Source: Spongorhabdus nitratireducens (GTDB lineage: Bacteria > Pseudomonadota > Gammaproteobacteria > Pseudomonadales > Endozoicomonadaceae). Taken from it: DNA of 64,000 bases. Below the pieces are notes generated by a model, which was given only the letters and a program-made list of their open reading frames with translations, searched no databases and was not told the DNA's origin. The number at the start of each line of letters is the position of its first letter. Within the stretch, counting starts at the first letter, position 1. Shown piece after piece: positions 1 through 8,164 of this stretch. The stretch is from assembly GCA_947387575.1 (NCBI GenBank), contig CANDOC010000004.1, positions 62,001 through 126,000 of the forward strand. Reading direction: 5' to 3'. Both the position numbers and the translations under genes were made by a program.

Positions 1-353
1 ATAAGTCAGCATCGCCGATAATCCTGAACTGTCGTCAGAATAGCTTGAAGCGAGCCATACGAAACCTGATTGAAAATGCAGTCAAGTATGGTGAGAAAGC
101 AACAGTAAAGCTGCGACAGGATGAGAACAAAATAAAAATTATCGTCATGGATCAGGGGCCGGGTATTCCCGAAGAGGATATAAAGCAGGTATTTGAACCG
201 TTTGTCCGGTTGGAGAAATCACGCAGCCGGGCTACCGGAGGAATTGGTCTGGGGCTGTCTATTGCTCGAACGATCATTCATTCTCACGGGGGAGAGATCA
301 AAATGCGTAATATTCATCCGGGGTTACAGGTAACCATAGTATTACCCTGCTGA
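1..353 (+). CDS. Sensor histidine kinase, C-terminal ATPase domain (5' truncated)
   Basis: The reading frame is open at the left edge; its first complete codon is at base 3. What remains is the HATPase_c domain of a two-component sensor kinase: an N box (NLIENAVKYG), a G1 box (DQGPGIP), an F box (FEPFVRLEKS) and a G2 box (GGIGLGLSIA). This domain binds ATP and phosphorylates the kinase's own histidine before transfer to a response regulator. The dimerisation and sensor parts lie outside the window, so signal and partner cannot be named. The gene ends 46 bases before the rssA start. Confidence 0.9.
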   Translation, partial: KSASPIILNCRQNSLKRAIRNLIENAVKYGEKATVKLRQDENKIKIIVMDQGPGIPEEDIKQVFEPFVRLEKSRSRATGGIGLGLSIARTIIHSHGGEIKMRNIHPGLQVTIVLPC

Positions 354-399
354 TATATATTGGTCTACATAGCAGACGGGTGCGGGAGAACAATAAAAG

Positions 400-1263
400 A
401 TGACGTCGAACCGAAAGCTGGGTATTGCCCTTGGCTCCGGATCAGCCCGGGGCTGGGCTCATATTGGCGTGCTCAAGGCGCTGGAAGAACTGGAGATTCG
501 TCCTGATGTCGTCGCAGGTTGCTCGGCAGGATCTCTGGTCGGGGTGGCTTGGGCCTGTGACCTGCTGGAGCCTTTTGAAAAATGGGTGCGGGACTTGAGC
601 TGGCGTGAAGTGGTCGGACTGATGGATGTGACGCTCTCGGGTGGTCTGGTTCGCGGCGAGAAGCTGATGAAGTTTTTCCGGGATAATCTCGGAGATCAAC
701 AGATTGAAGATCTTCCCGTGCAGTTCGCTACTGTCGCCACCGATATGCACAGTGGCAATGAAATCTGGATCCGAGAGGGCTCCATGCTGGAAGCGGTCAG
801 GGCTTCCTGCACCTATCCAGGGCTGTTCTCTCCGGTACAACGAGAAGGTCGCTGGTTGCTCGATGGGGGCATTGTCAATCCGGTGCCAGTATCCGTTTGC
901 AGAGCAATGGGGGCGGATATTGTTATTGCTGTAGACCTGAATGCGCATCTTGTGGGTCGGCATTCATCGGGCAAAACAGACAGGAAACATGCCGACAGCT
1001 GGGTCAATAAAATCGGCAATATGTTTGGTGGTGATGAGCCGGATGATGCTCCAGGTATTATGGATGTGATGAGTAGCGGAGTGAATATCATGCAGGATCG
1101 TATCACCCGAAGCCGGATGGCCGGCGATCCACCCAATCTGTTACTGGCACCTTATCTGCACGACTTTAGCATGTTTGATTTTGACCGTTCAGAAGAAGCT
1201 ATTGCTGAAGGCAGAAGCGTCGTTATGGGTGCCAGAGACCGGCTACATAAACTGCTGAAGTAG
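400..1263 (+). CDS. rssA: Patatin-like serine esterase, RssA family
   Basis: A 287-residue patatin-fold protein that closely follows the plan of E. coli RssA (YchK). The oxyanion loop GSGSARGW is at residues 12-19, the nucleophile elbow GCSAG puts Ser42 in the active site, and the DGG motif with the catalytic aspartate is near residue 155. The family hydrolyses lipid or ester substrates with a Ser-Asp dyad; the physiological substrate is not established. No signal peptide is visible, so it is probably cytoplasmic. The tail motif RNRMAGDPP is nearly matched here (SRMAGDPP). It converges on lrgB with only one base between stop codons. Confidence 0.9.
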   Translation: MTSNRKLGIALGSGSARGWAHIGVLKALEELEIRPDVVAGCSAGSLVGVAWACDLLEPFEKWVRDLSWREVVGLMDVTLSGGLVRGEKLMKFFRDNLGDQQIEDLPVQFATVATDMHSGNEIWIREGSMLEAVRASCTYPGLFSPVQREGRWLLDGGIVNPVPVSVCRAMGADIVIAVDLNAHLVGRHSSGKTDRKHADSWVNKIGNMFGGDEPDDAPGIMDVMSSGVNIMQDRITRSRMAGDPPNLLLAPYLHDFSMFDFDRSEEAIAEGRSVVMGARDRLHKLLK

Positions 1264-1264
1264 C

Positions 1265-1990
1265 TTATTTGTCCAGAATCAGGGTGACAATCCAGGGCAA
1301 TACAGCAGAGCTGAAAACAGCGTTCAGACACATTGCCAGACTGGCAAACGAGCCCATTCTGATATCAAGCTCAAATGCCCGGGCAACACCACCGGCATGA
1401 CTGTTGATACCAAGTGCAAAGCCGGTTGCGCGGGGCTCGGTAATACCCAGAAATCGTAACATGGGCGGCCCGGCAAGGCCGCCATAAATACCGCAGATAA
1501 CAACCATGGCTACAGCCAGCGGTATATTGGAGCCAATGCCTTCTGCAATACCGAGGGTCACAGGTGTTGTGACGCCCTTGGTTGCCGTTGAAAGCAGGGT
1601 TACCAGATTCCCTCCGGCAGCGGCTGCTATTGCCACGCCCATACCCGCAACCGCAACACCGCCAATCACCAGACTGACCAGAATGGGAACCGCCAGCTGA
1701 CGAATATTCTCAAACTGTCGCTCGAGCGGCACCGCAAGCGCAACGGTGGCGGGGCCCAGTAACATATACAGTGGTGCTGTACCTTCCCTGAATTCTTCAT
1801 AACTCCAGGGGCCGGATTTAAGCGCCACCGCCACAAGCCCTGTTGCCCATATTAGCGGGTGAAACAGTGTCTTTCGGCCACTTTTACCATAGACCCAGAG
1901 TCCAAGCTGATAACCGGCCAGCGTCAGGAAGATAAAGAATAGTGGGCTTGATGTCTGTTGTGCCAGGGCCTCATACCAGTTCGCCATCAT
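1265..1990 (-). CDS. lrgB: LrgB/CidB family membrane protein
   Basis: A 241-residue hydrophobic protein with multiple membrane segments and the conserved LrgB core (the glycine-rich stretch around VTTPVTLGIAEGIG and the GINSHAGGVARAFEL segment). The family (YohK in E. coli) works with LrgA/CidA in holin-like control of murein hydrolase activity, or in pyruvate or glycolate-type metabolite movement, depending on the organism. It overlaps the end of the upstream lrgA gene by four bases (ATGA), so the two are translationally coupled. The symbol follows the family; the exact role here is unknown. Confidence 0.88.
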   Translation of the reverse strand: MMANWYEALAQQTSSPLFFIFLTLAGYQLGLWVYGKSGRKTLFHPLIWATGLVAVALKSGPWSYEEFREGTAPLYMLLGPATVALAVPLERQFENIRQLAVPILVSLVIGGVAVAGMGVAIAAAAGGNLVTLLSTATKGVTTPVTLGIAEGIGSNIPLAVAMVVICGIYGGLAGPPMLRFLGITEPRATGFALGINSHAGGVARAFELDIRMGSFASLAMCLNAVFSSAVLPWIVTLILDK

Positions 1991-2352
1991 GACTCCTGTC
2001 CTTTACCAGACTGTTTTTCACGCTTTATAAGCCACTGCATGACCCAGGCGGTAATCGCGATGGAGAGCAGGGTGCCGACAAACATGGCTAGCCCCACAGC
2101 AAGCCACTGTCCCTGCATAACATCGCCCAGAAAAAACAGGCCGACACCGGGAGGAATCAGCAGGGCAGGCAAGAAACCAATCAGTTTTTCAGAAGCCAGT
2201 GACAGCGACTCTGATGCGCCGCCTTTCAGTCGCAGATAAACCAGTAAGGCAAGCAGGCCGACAACCGAGCCCGGCAGGCTCAGTTCCAGAGCTGTTGAGA
2301 TGGTATTACCAATAAGGGTAAAAGCGAACAGTATGATCAGTCCGGATAACAT
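1987..2352 (-). CDS. lrgA: LrgA/CidA family holin-like membrane protein
   Basis: A 121-residue protein with about four membrane segments and the LrgA signature LPGSVVGLLALLVYL near the N-terminus and GVGLFFLGD in the middle. It is the expected partner of the LrgB protein encoded immediately downstream. The start codon lies inside the 3' arm of a 9-bp inverted repeat (2350-2358 with 2385-2393), which may limit translation initiation. The YohJ/YohK pair of E. coli is the nearest named equivalent. Confidence 0.87.
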   Translation of the reverse strand: MLSGLIILFAFTLIGNTISTALELSLPGSVVGLLALLVYLRLKGGASESLSLASEKLIGFLPALLIPPGVGLFFLGDVMQGQWLAVGLAMFVGTLLSIAITAWVMQWLIKREKQSGKGQES

Positions 2353-2393
2353 AAGCCCGGTATTATCCTGCCAGGGTGAAAACTGGGCTTATG
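2350..2393 (-). promoter_or_regulatory. Inverted repeat enclosing the lrgA ribosome-binding region and start codon
   Basis: Nine bases (2385-2393 on the minus strand, 5' arm CATAAGCCC) pair perfectly with 2350-2358 (GGGCTTATG), and the latter contains the lrgA ATG. The loop carries the only Shine-Dalgarno-like AGGA. In mRNA this would hide the start codon. Regulatory function is an inference from the pairing. Confidence 0.4.
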
Positions 2394-2416
2394 CTATCGC
2401 TTTTGCCTGAAAATAC

Positions 2417-2451
2417 CTATTCCTGCGGATGAATTAACTGCGAAGGAATAG
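2417..2451 (-). terminator. Possible terminator after the Bcr/CflA gene
   Basis: An 8-bp perfect stem (CTATTCCT with AGGAATAG) lies just past the stop codon of the minus-strand exporter gene and is followed on that strand by a short T-containing stretch (GTATTTTC). The loop is long (19 bases) and the U-tract weak, so this is tentative. Confidence 0.35.
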
Positions 2452-2462
2452 CGAATTTTTAT

Positions 2463-3731
2463 TTATCCCTGCTTCCACAGATCACCATCGGATGGCAACT
2501 CGGATGAAGAAATCGAATACTCACGTTTGGCTGCCGGAGGCGCAAACCCATGCCGTTTGATTTCAAGTAGAACCAGAACCAGTGCAATCAGCAGCAAGCC
2601 ATAAGACAGCGCTACGGTATCAAAGACATCAAACCCGGCCAGTTTGACTGCGGAAGCAATAATGCCTCCACCGGTCATGCGAGCACAGCCGTCAATTGCT
2701 GCTGCCAGACCTGAGCAGTGTTTGAAAGGCTCAAGTGTCAGTCCTGAAGCAGTACCAAAGATCAGGTTAAAGCCAATGCAACCCGCTGCAGCGGGCAGGA
2801 AGAACCATAGTGGATCAGATATCTGCACCGCCAGCAGACCCCAGCCGCCAACCAGTGCCAGCATAATGCCGATCATAATAGTTGAGCGACGGCCAACTGC
2901 CGAAACCAGTTCCGGAGCCAGAAAGCTGGCTACCAGCTGCAGTAATCCGAGTGCGCCAAAAGCAAGTGCAAAACCGAATTCATCCAGACCGCCCAGTCGC
3001 ATGGCGACAAACGGCGCATTGGTGGCATAGGCCAGGATTGCGCCCATAGTCAGCATGCCGGTCAGACTGTAAGTCAGAAACTGCTGGTGGCTGAGAATCT
3101 GCTTTAACTGACTGGATACTGACTCGCGTTCCTGATCTGTACCGGAGGTGCCTTTTTTCTTTAACGCCGGTGGACGACTGTTATCCATTAACAGCAGGGC
3201 ACTTAGAAAAATAATACCGCCAAACAGGGCCATAAAGGTAAAGTTTGCAGACCAGCCCCATTGGGTTGCCAGCAGACCGCCAAGCAGTGGTGCCAGCATT
3301 GGAATGGTGCCGATCATTCCGCCCATATAACTGATCCAGCGGCCGGATTCGATGGCACTGAAATGATCACGTACCCAGGCAAAGGCACTGACGGCACAGC
3401 TTGCCGCACCCAGACCCTGAAGGGCACGGGCCGTGTAAAGTTCTTCAAGGTTATCCGAGGTAATACCTGCAGCACTGCCAGCCACATACAACCCGGTTCC
3501 CAGCAGGGCCGTAAAGCGGCGGCCGAACTGGTCAGACAGTGGGCCGGCAAGCAGTTGTCCCACACCCATGCAGACCATGAACAGGGAAATTGTCAGCTGC
3601 AGTGCGGCATCATCTGTGTTAAAAACACTGGCCATCTCGGGCAGGGATGGCAGGTAAATATCAATCGCCAGGGGGCTTAACAGTACCAGGGCAAATATCA
3701 CAGGCAGAGCAGACTGCCGGGAGGTAGGCAT
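2463..3731 (-). CDS. Bcr/CflA-type multidrug efflux MFS transporter
   Basis: A 422-residue major facilitator with twelve predicted membrane segments. It has the features of the drug:H+ antiporter 12-TM group: a conserved first helix (LAIDIYLPSLPEM), the motif A loop GPLSDQFGRR after helix 2, and an antiporter-type motif in helix 5. It would export small hydrophobic compounds or metabolites at the expense of the proton gradient. A LysR-type regulator is transcribed divergently from a 115-bp intergenic region, the usual arrangement for a regulator and its target. The substrate cannot be told from sequence. Confidence 0.88.
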   Translation of the reverse strand: MPTSRQSALPVIFALVLLSPLAIDIYLPSLPEMASVFNTDDAALQLTISLFMVCMGVGQLLAGPLSDQFGRRFTALLGTGLYVAGSAAGITSDNLEELYTARALQGLGAASCAVSAFAWVRDHFSAIESGRWISYMGGMIGTIPMLAPLLGGLLATQWGWSANFTFMALFGGIIFLSALLLMDNSRPPALKKKGTSGTDQERESVSSQLKQILSHQQFLTYSLTGMLTMGAILAYATNAPFVAMRLGGLDEFGFALAFGALGLLQLVASFLAPELVSAVGRRSTIMIGIMLALVGGWGLLAVQISDPLWFFLPAAAGCIGFNLIFGTASGLTLEPFKHCSGLAAAIDGCARMTGGGIIASAVKLAGFDVFDTVALSYGLLLIALVLVLLEIKRHGFAPPAAKREYSISSSELPSDGDLWKQG

Positions 3732-3846
3732 AAACCGAAAACTCTTTCATTACTCATGAATTGTTATGCTATTGTCGCTTTTGGCTCTTATGAGTGGAAG
3801 TGATATCTTTTCATTGTCCATTTTCCTCTGTGGAATATCTCTCCCC
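3732..3846. promoter_or_regulatory. Divergent regulatory region between the exporter and its LysR regulator
   Basis: These 115 bases separate the divergent starts of the MFS exporter and the LysR-type regulator and must hold both promoters. LysR proteins usually bind such regions and control both genes. I see AT-rich stretches and the words CTCATGAATTGTTATG and CTTATGAG, but no operator that I can assign with certainty. Confidence 0.4.
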
Positions 3847-4776
3847 ATGTCCCTGCTAGAGCTTTCCCGAATCAATCTGAACCTGCTGGTCTGTCTGCAG
3901 GCTTTGCTTGAAGAGCAAAGTGTGTCCCGGGCTGCAGAACGACTGTGCCTGAGTCAGTCTGCAGTCAGTAAAAATCTGGCGAGACTGCGCCAGATTACCG
4001 GTGATCCGTTGTTTACCCGCTCGGCTCACGGCCTGATTCCAACCCCCCGGGCAAAAGCACTGCATACAGAACTCAGTCTTTCACTGGAAAATCTGTGGAA
4101 GCTGGTACAGCCTGCTGATTTCGATCCTGCCAGTTGTGAACGACATTTCCGGATTTCATTACCGGAGACCGCTAATCAGTTAATTTTTCAGCGCTCACTG
4201 GCCAGCATTATCCGTCAGGCTCCGGGCGTTAAAATCAAGATTCAGAACCTGAGACTGAATGATGTCAGCCTGCTGGCTTCAGGAGAGCTGGATATGGCCA
4301 TGCTGCCGGATGATCTCGATTGCGGCCAGCATCGTATTCCGGGGCTTTACAGCAAAAGACTGCATCAGGATAAGCTGACCTGCCTGGTACGCACGGATCA
4401 TCCCTGTCTTTCCCAGTCATGGTCCCGTGACGCATGGCTGCAAATGGGGCAAATCAGTATCGGAACGGTTACCAATAATCTGTCGATTATTGATCAGACT
4501 CTGGCGCAACAGGGTTTAAGCAGAAATATTGTTATTGCTGTTGATGACTTTCACAGTGCCACCGGCATCTGTGAAAGCTCGGATCTTGTTTTTGTTTCAT
4601 CCGCAGGCTGGGCAGAATATGCGAAGCCACGCTATAACGTGACTTCATTGCCTCTGCCGCTTGAGGTCGAGCCGATTACCTATGAAGCCTACTGGCATCA
4701 ACGGCACCATCAGGACCCGGCTCATTGCTGGCTGCGTTCGTTTCTGACAGATACAAGCTCTCAGGCGGCAAACTGA
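3847..4776 (+). CDS. LysR-family transcriptional regulator
   Basis: A 309-residue regulator. The winged helix-turn-helix occupies about residues 5-64, with the typical recognition segment SVSRAAERLCLSQSAVSK, followed by a periplasmic-binding-protein-like effector domain. I chose the ATG at 3847, which gives the normal LysR N-terminus; an in-frame ATG at 3766 would add 27 hydrophobic residues not usual for the family. It is divergent from the Bcr/CflA exporter and probably controls it. Its last 16 bases overlap the end of the convergent DUF3581 gene. Confidence 0.88.
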   Translation: MSLLELSRINLNLLVCLQALLEEQSVSRAAERLCLSQSAVSKNLARLRQITGDPLFTRSAHGLIPTPRAKALHTELSLSLENLWKLVQPADFDPASCERHFRISLPETANQLIFQRSLASIIRQAPGVKIKIQNLRLNDVSLLASGELDMAMLPDDLDCGQHRIPGLYSKRLHQDKLTCLVRTDHPCLSQSWSRDAWLQMGQISIGTVTNNLSIIDQTLAQQGLSRNIVIAVDDFHSATGICESSDLVFVSSAGWAEYAKPRYNVTSLPLPLEVEPITYEAYWHQRHHQDPAHCWLRSFLTDTSSQAAN

Positions 4777-5471
4777 GCCTTGCGCTGGTTGTACTCGGCA
4801 ACCATGGTGTCGATAGAGTCCTGCTGATATTCCCGCAGGCTGGACAGAACAACGGTCTTTTTGCCCTTGCCGACAACCTTGCCATTGTCTTTGAAGATGA
4901 AAGACAGGGTTACGTTACCACGCTTGCCATCAACAGCCAGTTCAGCTTCAGTGGCTTCAAGTACCGGGTCAGTCAGATCAACAGTATCCAGATGTACGGA
5001 CATGCTCTCATAAATAACCAGCGGACGAGCTGGGTTAATCATGGCGTTTTTGTCTTTCATCAGTGGTACGAGTACGTGCGGGAAGTTTTCGCCGGAAAAC
5101 GCCACATAGCTGCGAACCAGCTTTTCGATCAGTGTCGGGTCAAGATTTTGCTCGCCCTCACTGTCAATGCTGAGGTATTCCTTGCCGCGACCGTCGGCAA
5201 TGACCTTGCGACCATTTTCCTGAGCCTGAATTTCCAGCTCTACACCATCACTTACCATGCCGCTGAAGTTAACCTGCATATCGTTATGCAGACCTTCAGA
5301 CATCAGGATCTTGGCAAATAGCAGATCGCCGGGGACGCAGAAGCGCTTGCTGTCCACATCGTGAATCGGATTGAAATCGTTGGCGATTTGCTTGGCAAAA
5401 GTACTGGATTGCTGGCGGGAAAAAGAAAAATGACCAGCTTCAAGTTCGGTGCAATATTGATTTAAAAACAT
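4761..5471 (-). CDS. DUF3581 family protein
   Basis: A 236-residue soluble protein of the DUF3581 family, conserved in gammaproteobacteria without an assigned function. Residues around NDFNPIHDVDSKRF, followed by a VPGDLL segment, resemble the hydratase motif of MaoC/hotdog enzymes (D/N-x-N-P-x-H, then a G-x-L turn). This is my inference, not an established assignment. I took the ATG at 5471, because the longer reading frame would start at a GTG with no ribosome-binding site. The 3' end overlaps the LysR gene by 16 bases. Confidence 0.8.
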   Translation of the reverse strand: MFLNQYCTELEAGHFSFSRQQSSTFAKQIANDFNPIHDVDSKRFCVPGDLLFAKILMSEGLHNDMQVNFSGMVSDGVELEIQAQENGRKVIADGRGKEYLSIDSEGEQNLDPTLIEKLVRSYVAFSGENFPHVLVPLMKDKNAMINPARPLVIYESMSVHLDTVDLTDPVLEATEAELAVDGKRGNVTLSFIFKDNGKVVGKGKKTVVLSSLREYQQDSIDTMVAEYNQRKAQFAA

Positions 5472-5758
5472 GGTTCGCACAGGGAGTTAATTTGTCCTGT
5501 TTCTGATGAAACTATCAGGGTGTTTCGGAAATATTCGGGTTTTTGGCCTTCCGGAAGCAGGTCAGTCCTGCTCTTCCCTGACTGATCCAGTAACCTTGAT
5601 TTAATCGTACTGCCAGTTGTTTAAAGAAAATATGGCAGATTCGTATCTGTTTGGTTACTGATTGCGATAATCGTAAGCTGTGGTTGCTGTCAGGCAAGAC
5701 GGGCTCTGTCCCTGAGCCATTCTCATTGCAACTGACTTTTGTTACATGAGTTCAGCAG

Positions 5759-6730
5759 CTAATGATTAACTCTTTGCTGTTTTTTCTTTTTTTCACTGTT
5801 TTGTATTACTTCCATTAGCACTCTTCCTTCACGCATACTCGACTCTGAGTGAAGAGATTGTACATGTCTAGTGCCCGGATGAGTGTGATAATACTCTGCC
5901 TCTGTATGCATCTCCTGATCCCAGTTCGTTTCATCTGGCAACGCCGCACCTCTGGTTTTTTTCGAATCAGAACTGGAGGGCTTCGCTTGCTTCTGTTTCA
6001 GCCAGTTTTCGAAGGCGGGCACAGAATTCCCAAAATCCAGAACAGATAAGCTGCACTGGCAAGGTTTTGTTTCATTTAACGGGTTATCAGCGAGCCCAAA
6101 CAAAACATCTATGTCCCATATGGTGGCAGTTTTTTTCTGTTTGAATAACGACGCTTGGCCATCTGAAATATGGAAGCTAGGAGAGGCGCTTTCAGGTGTA
6201 GAGGTTAATAAAAAAGTGGAGTGCTCTACCTGAGAGTATTCAAATGCAAGAGTTGCAAGCTTTGAAAGTTGTTTAAGTAGCAGTAACAGGTTTTTTAGTC
6301 TAACTCGCTCATCTTCGGTTGAAAGGTGAGTAGCGAGCGCGGTGTCTATGTCACTTTCAGGCTTTTCACTAAAGGCGACATACTGGCCAAAATGTACCTC
6401 TGTGCCATATCGACCCGGGTGGCCAAGAGCTCTTTTGAAGGAAACTGAAAAGGACAAACCTTTTTCGGCAGAGCAAAGCCCAAGAATTGTTAATACTTGT
6501 CTCGCATTAGTTGAGAAATCCAGGGTATACAAATCACTTGGACAAGATTCGCAGGATAGAAACCATACGTGCTGATCTTTTTGATGCTCTTCAATGGAGA
6601 TGAACTTGTAACCCCCCGGAACTGTTGATAATGCAATTAGTTGGCTATATGAATGGGTTGGGTTTAAAAAAAATAAAATCAGGAATATAGTTTTGAGTCG
6701 GGATCTTATTAATATGCGTTCGACTTCCAT
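5759..6730 (-). CDS. Orphan exported protein
   Basis: I do not recognise this protein. Starting at the ATG at 6730 it is 323 residues long and begins with basic residues, a hydrophobic run (IFLILFFLN) and a possible cleavage site after HSYS, i.e. a signal peptide. An upstream in-frame ATG at 6766 would bury that signal. The mature part has a few cysteines (CESC, CQC) that could form disulfides outside the cytoplasm. The C-terminus is strongly charged (KKKKQQR). It stands alone between DUF3581 and the importer operon and is AT-richer than its neighbours, compatible with acquisition. Confidence 0.6.
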   Translation of the reverse strand: MEVERILIRSRLKTIFLILFFLNPTHSYSQLIALSTVPGGYKFISIEEHQKDQHVWFLSCESCPSDLYTLDFSTNARQVLTILGLCSAEKGLSFSVSFKRALGHPGRYGTEVHFGQYVAFSEKPESDIDTALATHLSTEDERVRLKNLLLLLKQLSKLATLAFEYSQVEHSTFLLTSTPESASPSFHISDGQASLFKQKKTATIWDIDVLFGLADNPLNETKPCQCSLSVLDFGNSVPAFENWLKQKQAKPSSSDSKKTRGAALPDETNWDQEMHTEAEYYHTHPGTRHVQSLHSESSMREGRVLMEVIQNSEKKKKQQRVNH

Positions 6731-6888
6731 TTGAGTACCGTTCTCGTTAGATATGATTTGGGTCAAAGTATAGAAGAGCGATTCGCAGACGAGAGGGATG
6801 ATTTAACAGATATTTTTGGCAGCGTATTGTAGTTATATCCTGGTGGACGTATGCAGGATCAAAATATTAAACAGTCTAGAAAATTAAA

Positions 6889-6927
6889 CAGCCCTTAATA
6901 AAAGGAATTAAATTTTATCAAGGGCTG
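6889..6927 (-). terminator. Intrinsic terminator at the end of the importer operon
   Basis: A 15-bp stem with one mismatch (6889-6903 with 6913-6927; core CAGCCCTT/AAGGGCTG) and a 9-base loop lies directly after the stop codon of the PaaK-like gene. On the minus strand it is followed by TTTAATTTT. A T-rich tract on the other side would allow it to work in both directions. Confidence 0.75.
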
Positions 6928-6932
6928 GTTAT

Positions 6933-8150
6933 TTAATTTCGTCTGTCCTCTATGACAATGCCATCATTGTTCAGTTCTCCCATAGCTACCTTTTGGGCGC
7001 CGCCTTTCATTTTGAAAATAATTTTCAGACTTGCTTCAATCGCCTCAAGATTGATCTCCTCGTCAGTTTCACAAAGAAGAGTCATATGATCCAGACTATC
7101 AATCGAATCAACAACCAAGCGTGCTTTGCTGACCTGTGGATGCCGCTTCACAACCTCGGCAACCTGGTTGGGGTGTACAAACAACCCTTTGACTTTGGTG
7201 GACTGGTCAGCCCGTCCCATCCAGCCCTTGATTCGCATATTGGTTCGACCGCAGGGGCTTGAGCCGGGCAAAATGGCTGTCAGATCTCCGGTGGCAAAGC
7301 GCAGTAAGGGATATTCAGGGTTAAATACGGTAACCAGAATCTCGCCGACTTCACCGGGTGCGACCGGATCACCGGTACCGGGGCGAACGACTTCAAGAAT
7401 AATATCCTCGGCCACAATCAACCCTTCCCGTGCCGGGCTTTCATATGCGATAAGACCAGCATCGGCTGTAGCATAAGCTTCAAGGCACTGGATACCTCGT
7501 TGATCATACTCTTCCCTGAGAGCGGGCAATAATGCCCCACCAGTTACCAGAGCACGCTGAATACAGCTGAGATCAATATCCTGCTCATCAGCCTTGTCCA
7601 GCAAGGTTTTCAGGAATGCAGGGGTTCCAGCGTAGCCGGTAGGTCGCAGGGACTGAATGACTCTCAGCTGTTGCTCTGTCTGGCCAACTCCGGCCGGGAT
7701 TACTGCACAGCCACAGGCTCTGGCTCCTGAGTCGAGAATAAAACCACCGGGGCTCAGATGATAAGACAGGGTGTTGTGCACAATATCACCCGGTCGGAAA
7801 CCGGCTGCATGAAAGGCCCTGCCCATCCGCCACCAGTCTTCGGTTTTGCCTTCAGGTTCATGGATCGGGCCGGGTGACTGGAACAGTCGACCCATTGCCG
7901 TCATATCCAGCCCGTTGATGCCACCAAAGGGCGGGGTGTTTTGCTGTAGTTCTATTAATTCGGATTTACGGGTGACCGGCAGTTTTGCCAGTGCTTCCAG
8001 TGAATCAATCTGAGTCAGATCGACGCCTGCCAGTTGTTCTTTATAGAAACTGGAATGCTCGACCGCATGAGCCAGACTTTGCTGTAAGCGATCCAGCAGA
8101 TAGCGCTCACGCTCCAAAGGACAACGATGTTCCTTACCGTCAAAAAACAT
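6933..8150 (-). CDS. PaaK-like adenylate-forming enzyme (phenylacetate-CoA ligase family)
   Basis: A 405-residue member of the phenylacetate-CoA ligase family of ANL enzymes, which join a carboxylic acid to CoA through an acyl-adenylate. The C-terminal half fits well (GEILVTVFNPEYPLLRF, the RFATGDL hinge, GRADQSTKVKG). The phosphate-binding loop, normally SSGTTGxPT in PaaK, is replaced by a segment reading FQSPGPIHEPEG. It is the last gene of the minus-strand importer operon, 14 bases after livF, with a good GGAGG ribosome site. The substrate is probably what the transporter brings in; whether it is aromatic is not shown by sequence. Confidence 0.82.
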   Translation of the reverse strand: MFFDGKEHRCPLERERYLLDRLQQSLAHAVEHSSFYKEQLAGVDLTQIDSLEALAKLPVTRKSELIELQQNTPPFGGINGLDMTAMGRLFQSPGPIHEPEGKTEDWWRMGRAFHAAGFRPGDIVHNTLSYHLSPGGFILDSGARACGCAVIPAGVGQTEQQLRVIQSLRPTGYAGTPAFLKTLLDKADEQDIDLSCIQRALVTGGALLPALREEYDQRGIQCLEAYATADAGLIAYESPAREGLIVAEDIILEVVRPGTGDPVAPGEVGEILVTVFNPEYPLLRFATGDLTAILPGSSPCGRTNMRIKGWMGRADQSTKVKGLFVHPNQVAEVVKRHPQVSKARLVVDSIDSLDHMTLLCETDEEINLEAIEASLKIIFKMKGGAQKVAMGELNNDGIVIEDRRN

Positions 8151-8164
8151 GGCGCGCTCCTCCG

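Noticed and set aside
5515-5697. 60-codon open frame upstream of the DUF3581 gene
   Set aside because: No ribosome site, no recognisable features and unlikely composition; probably the leader of the neighbouring gene.
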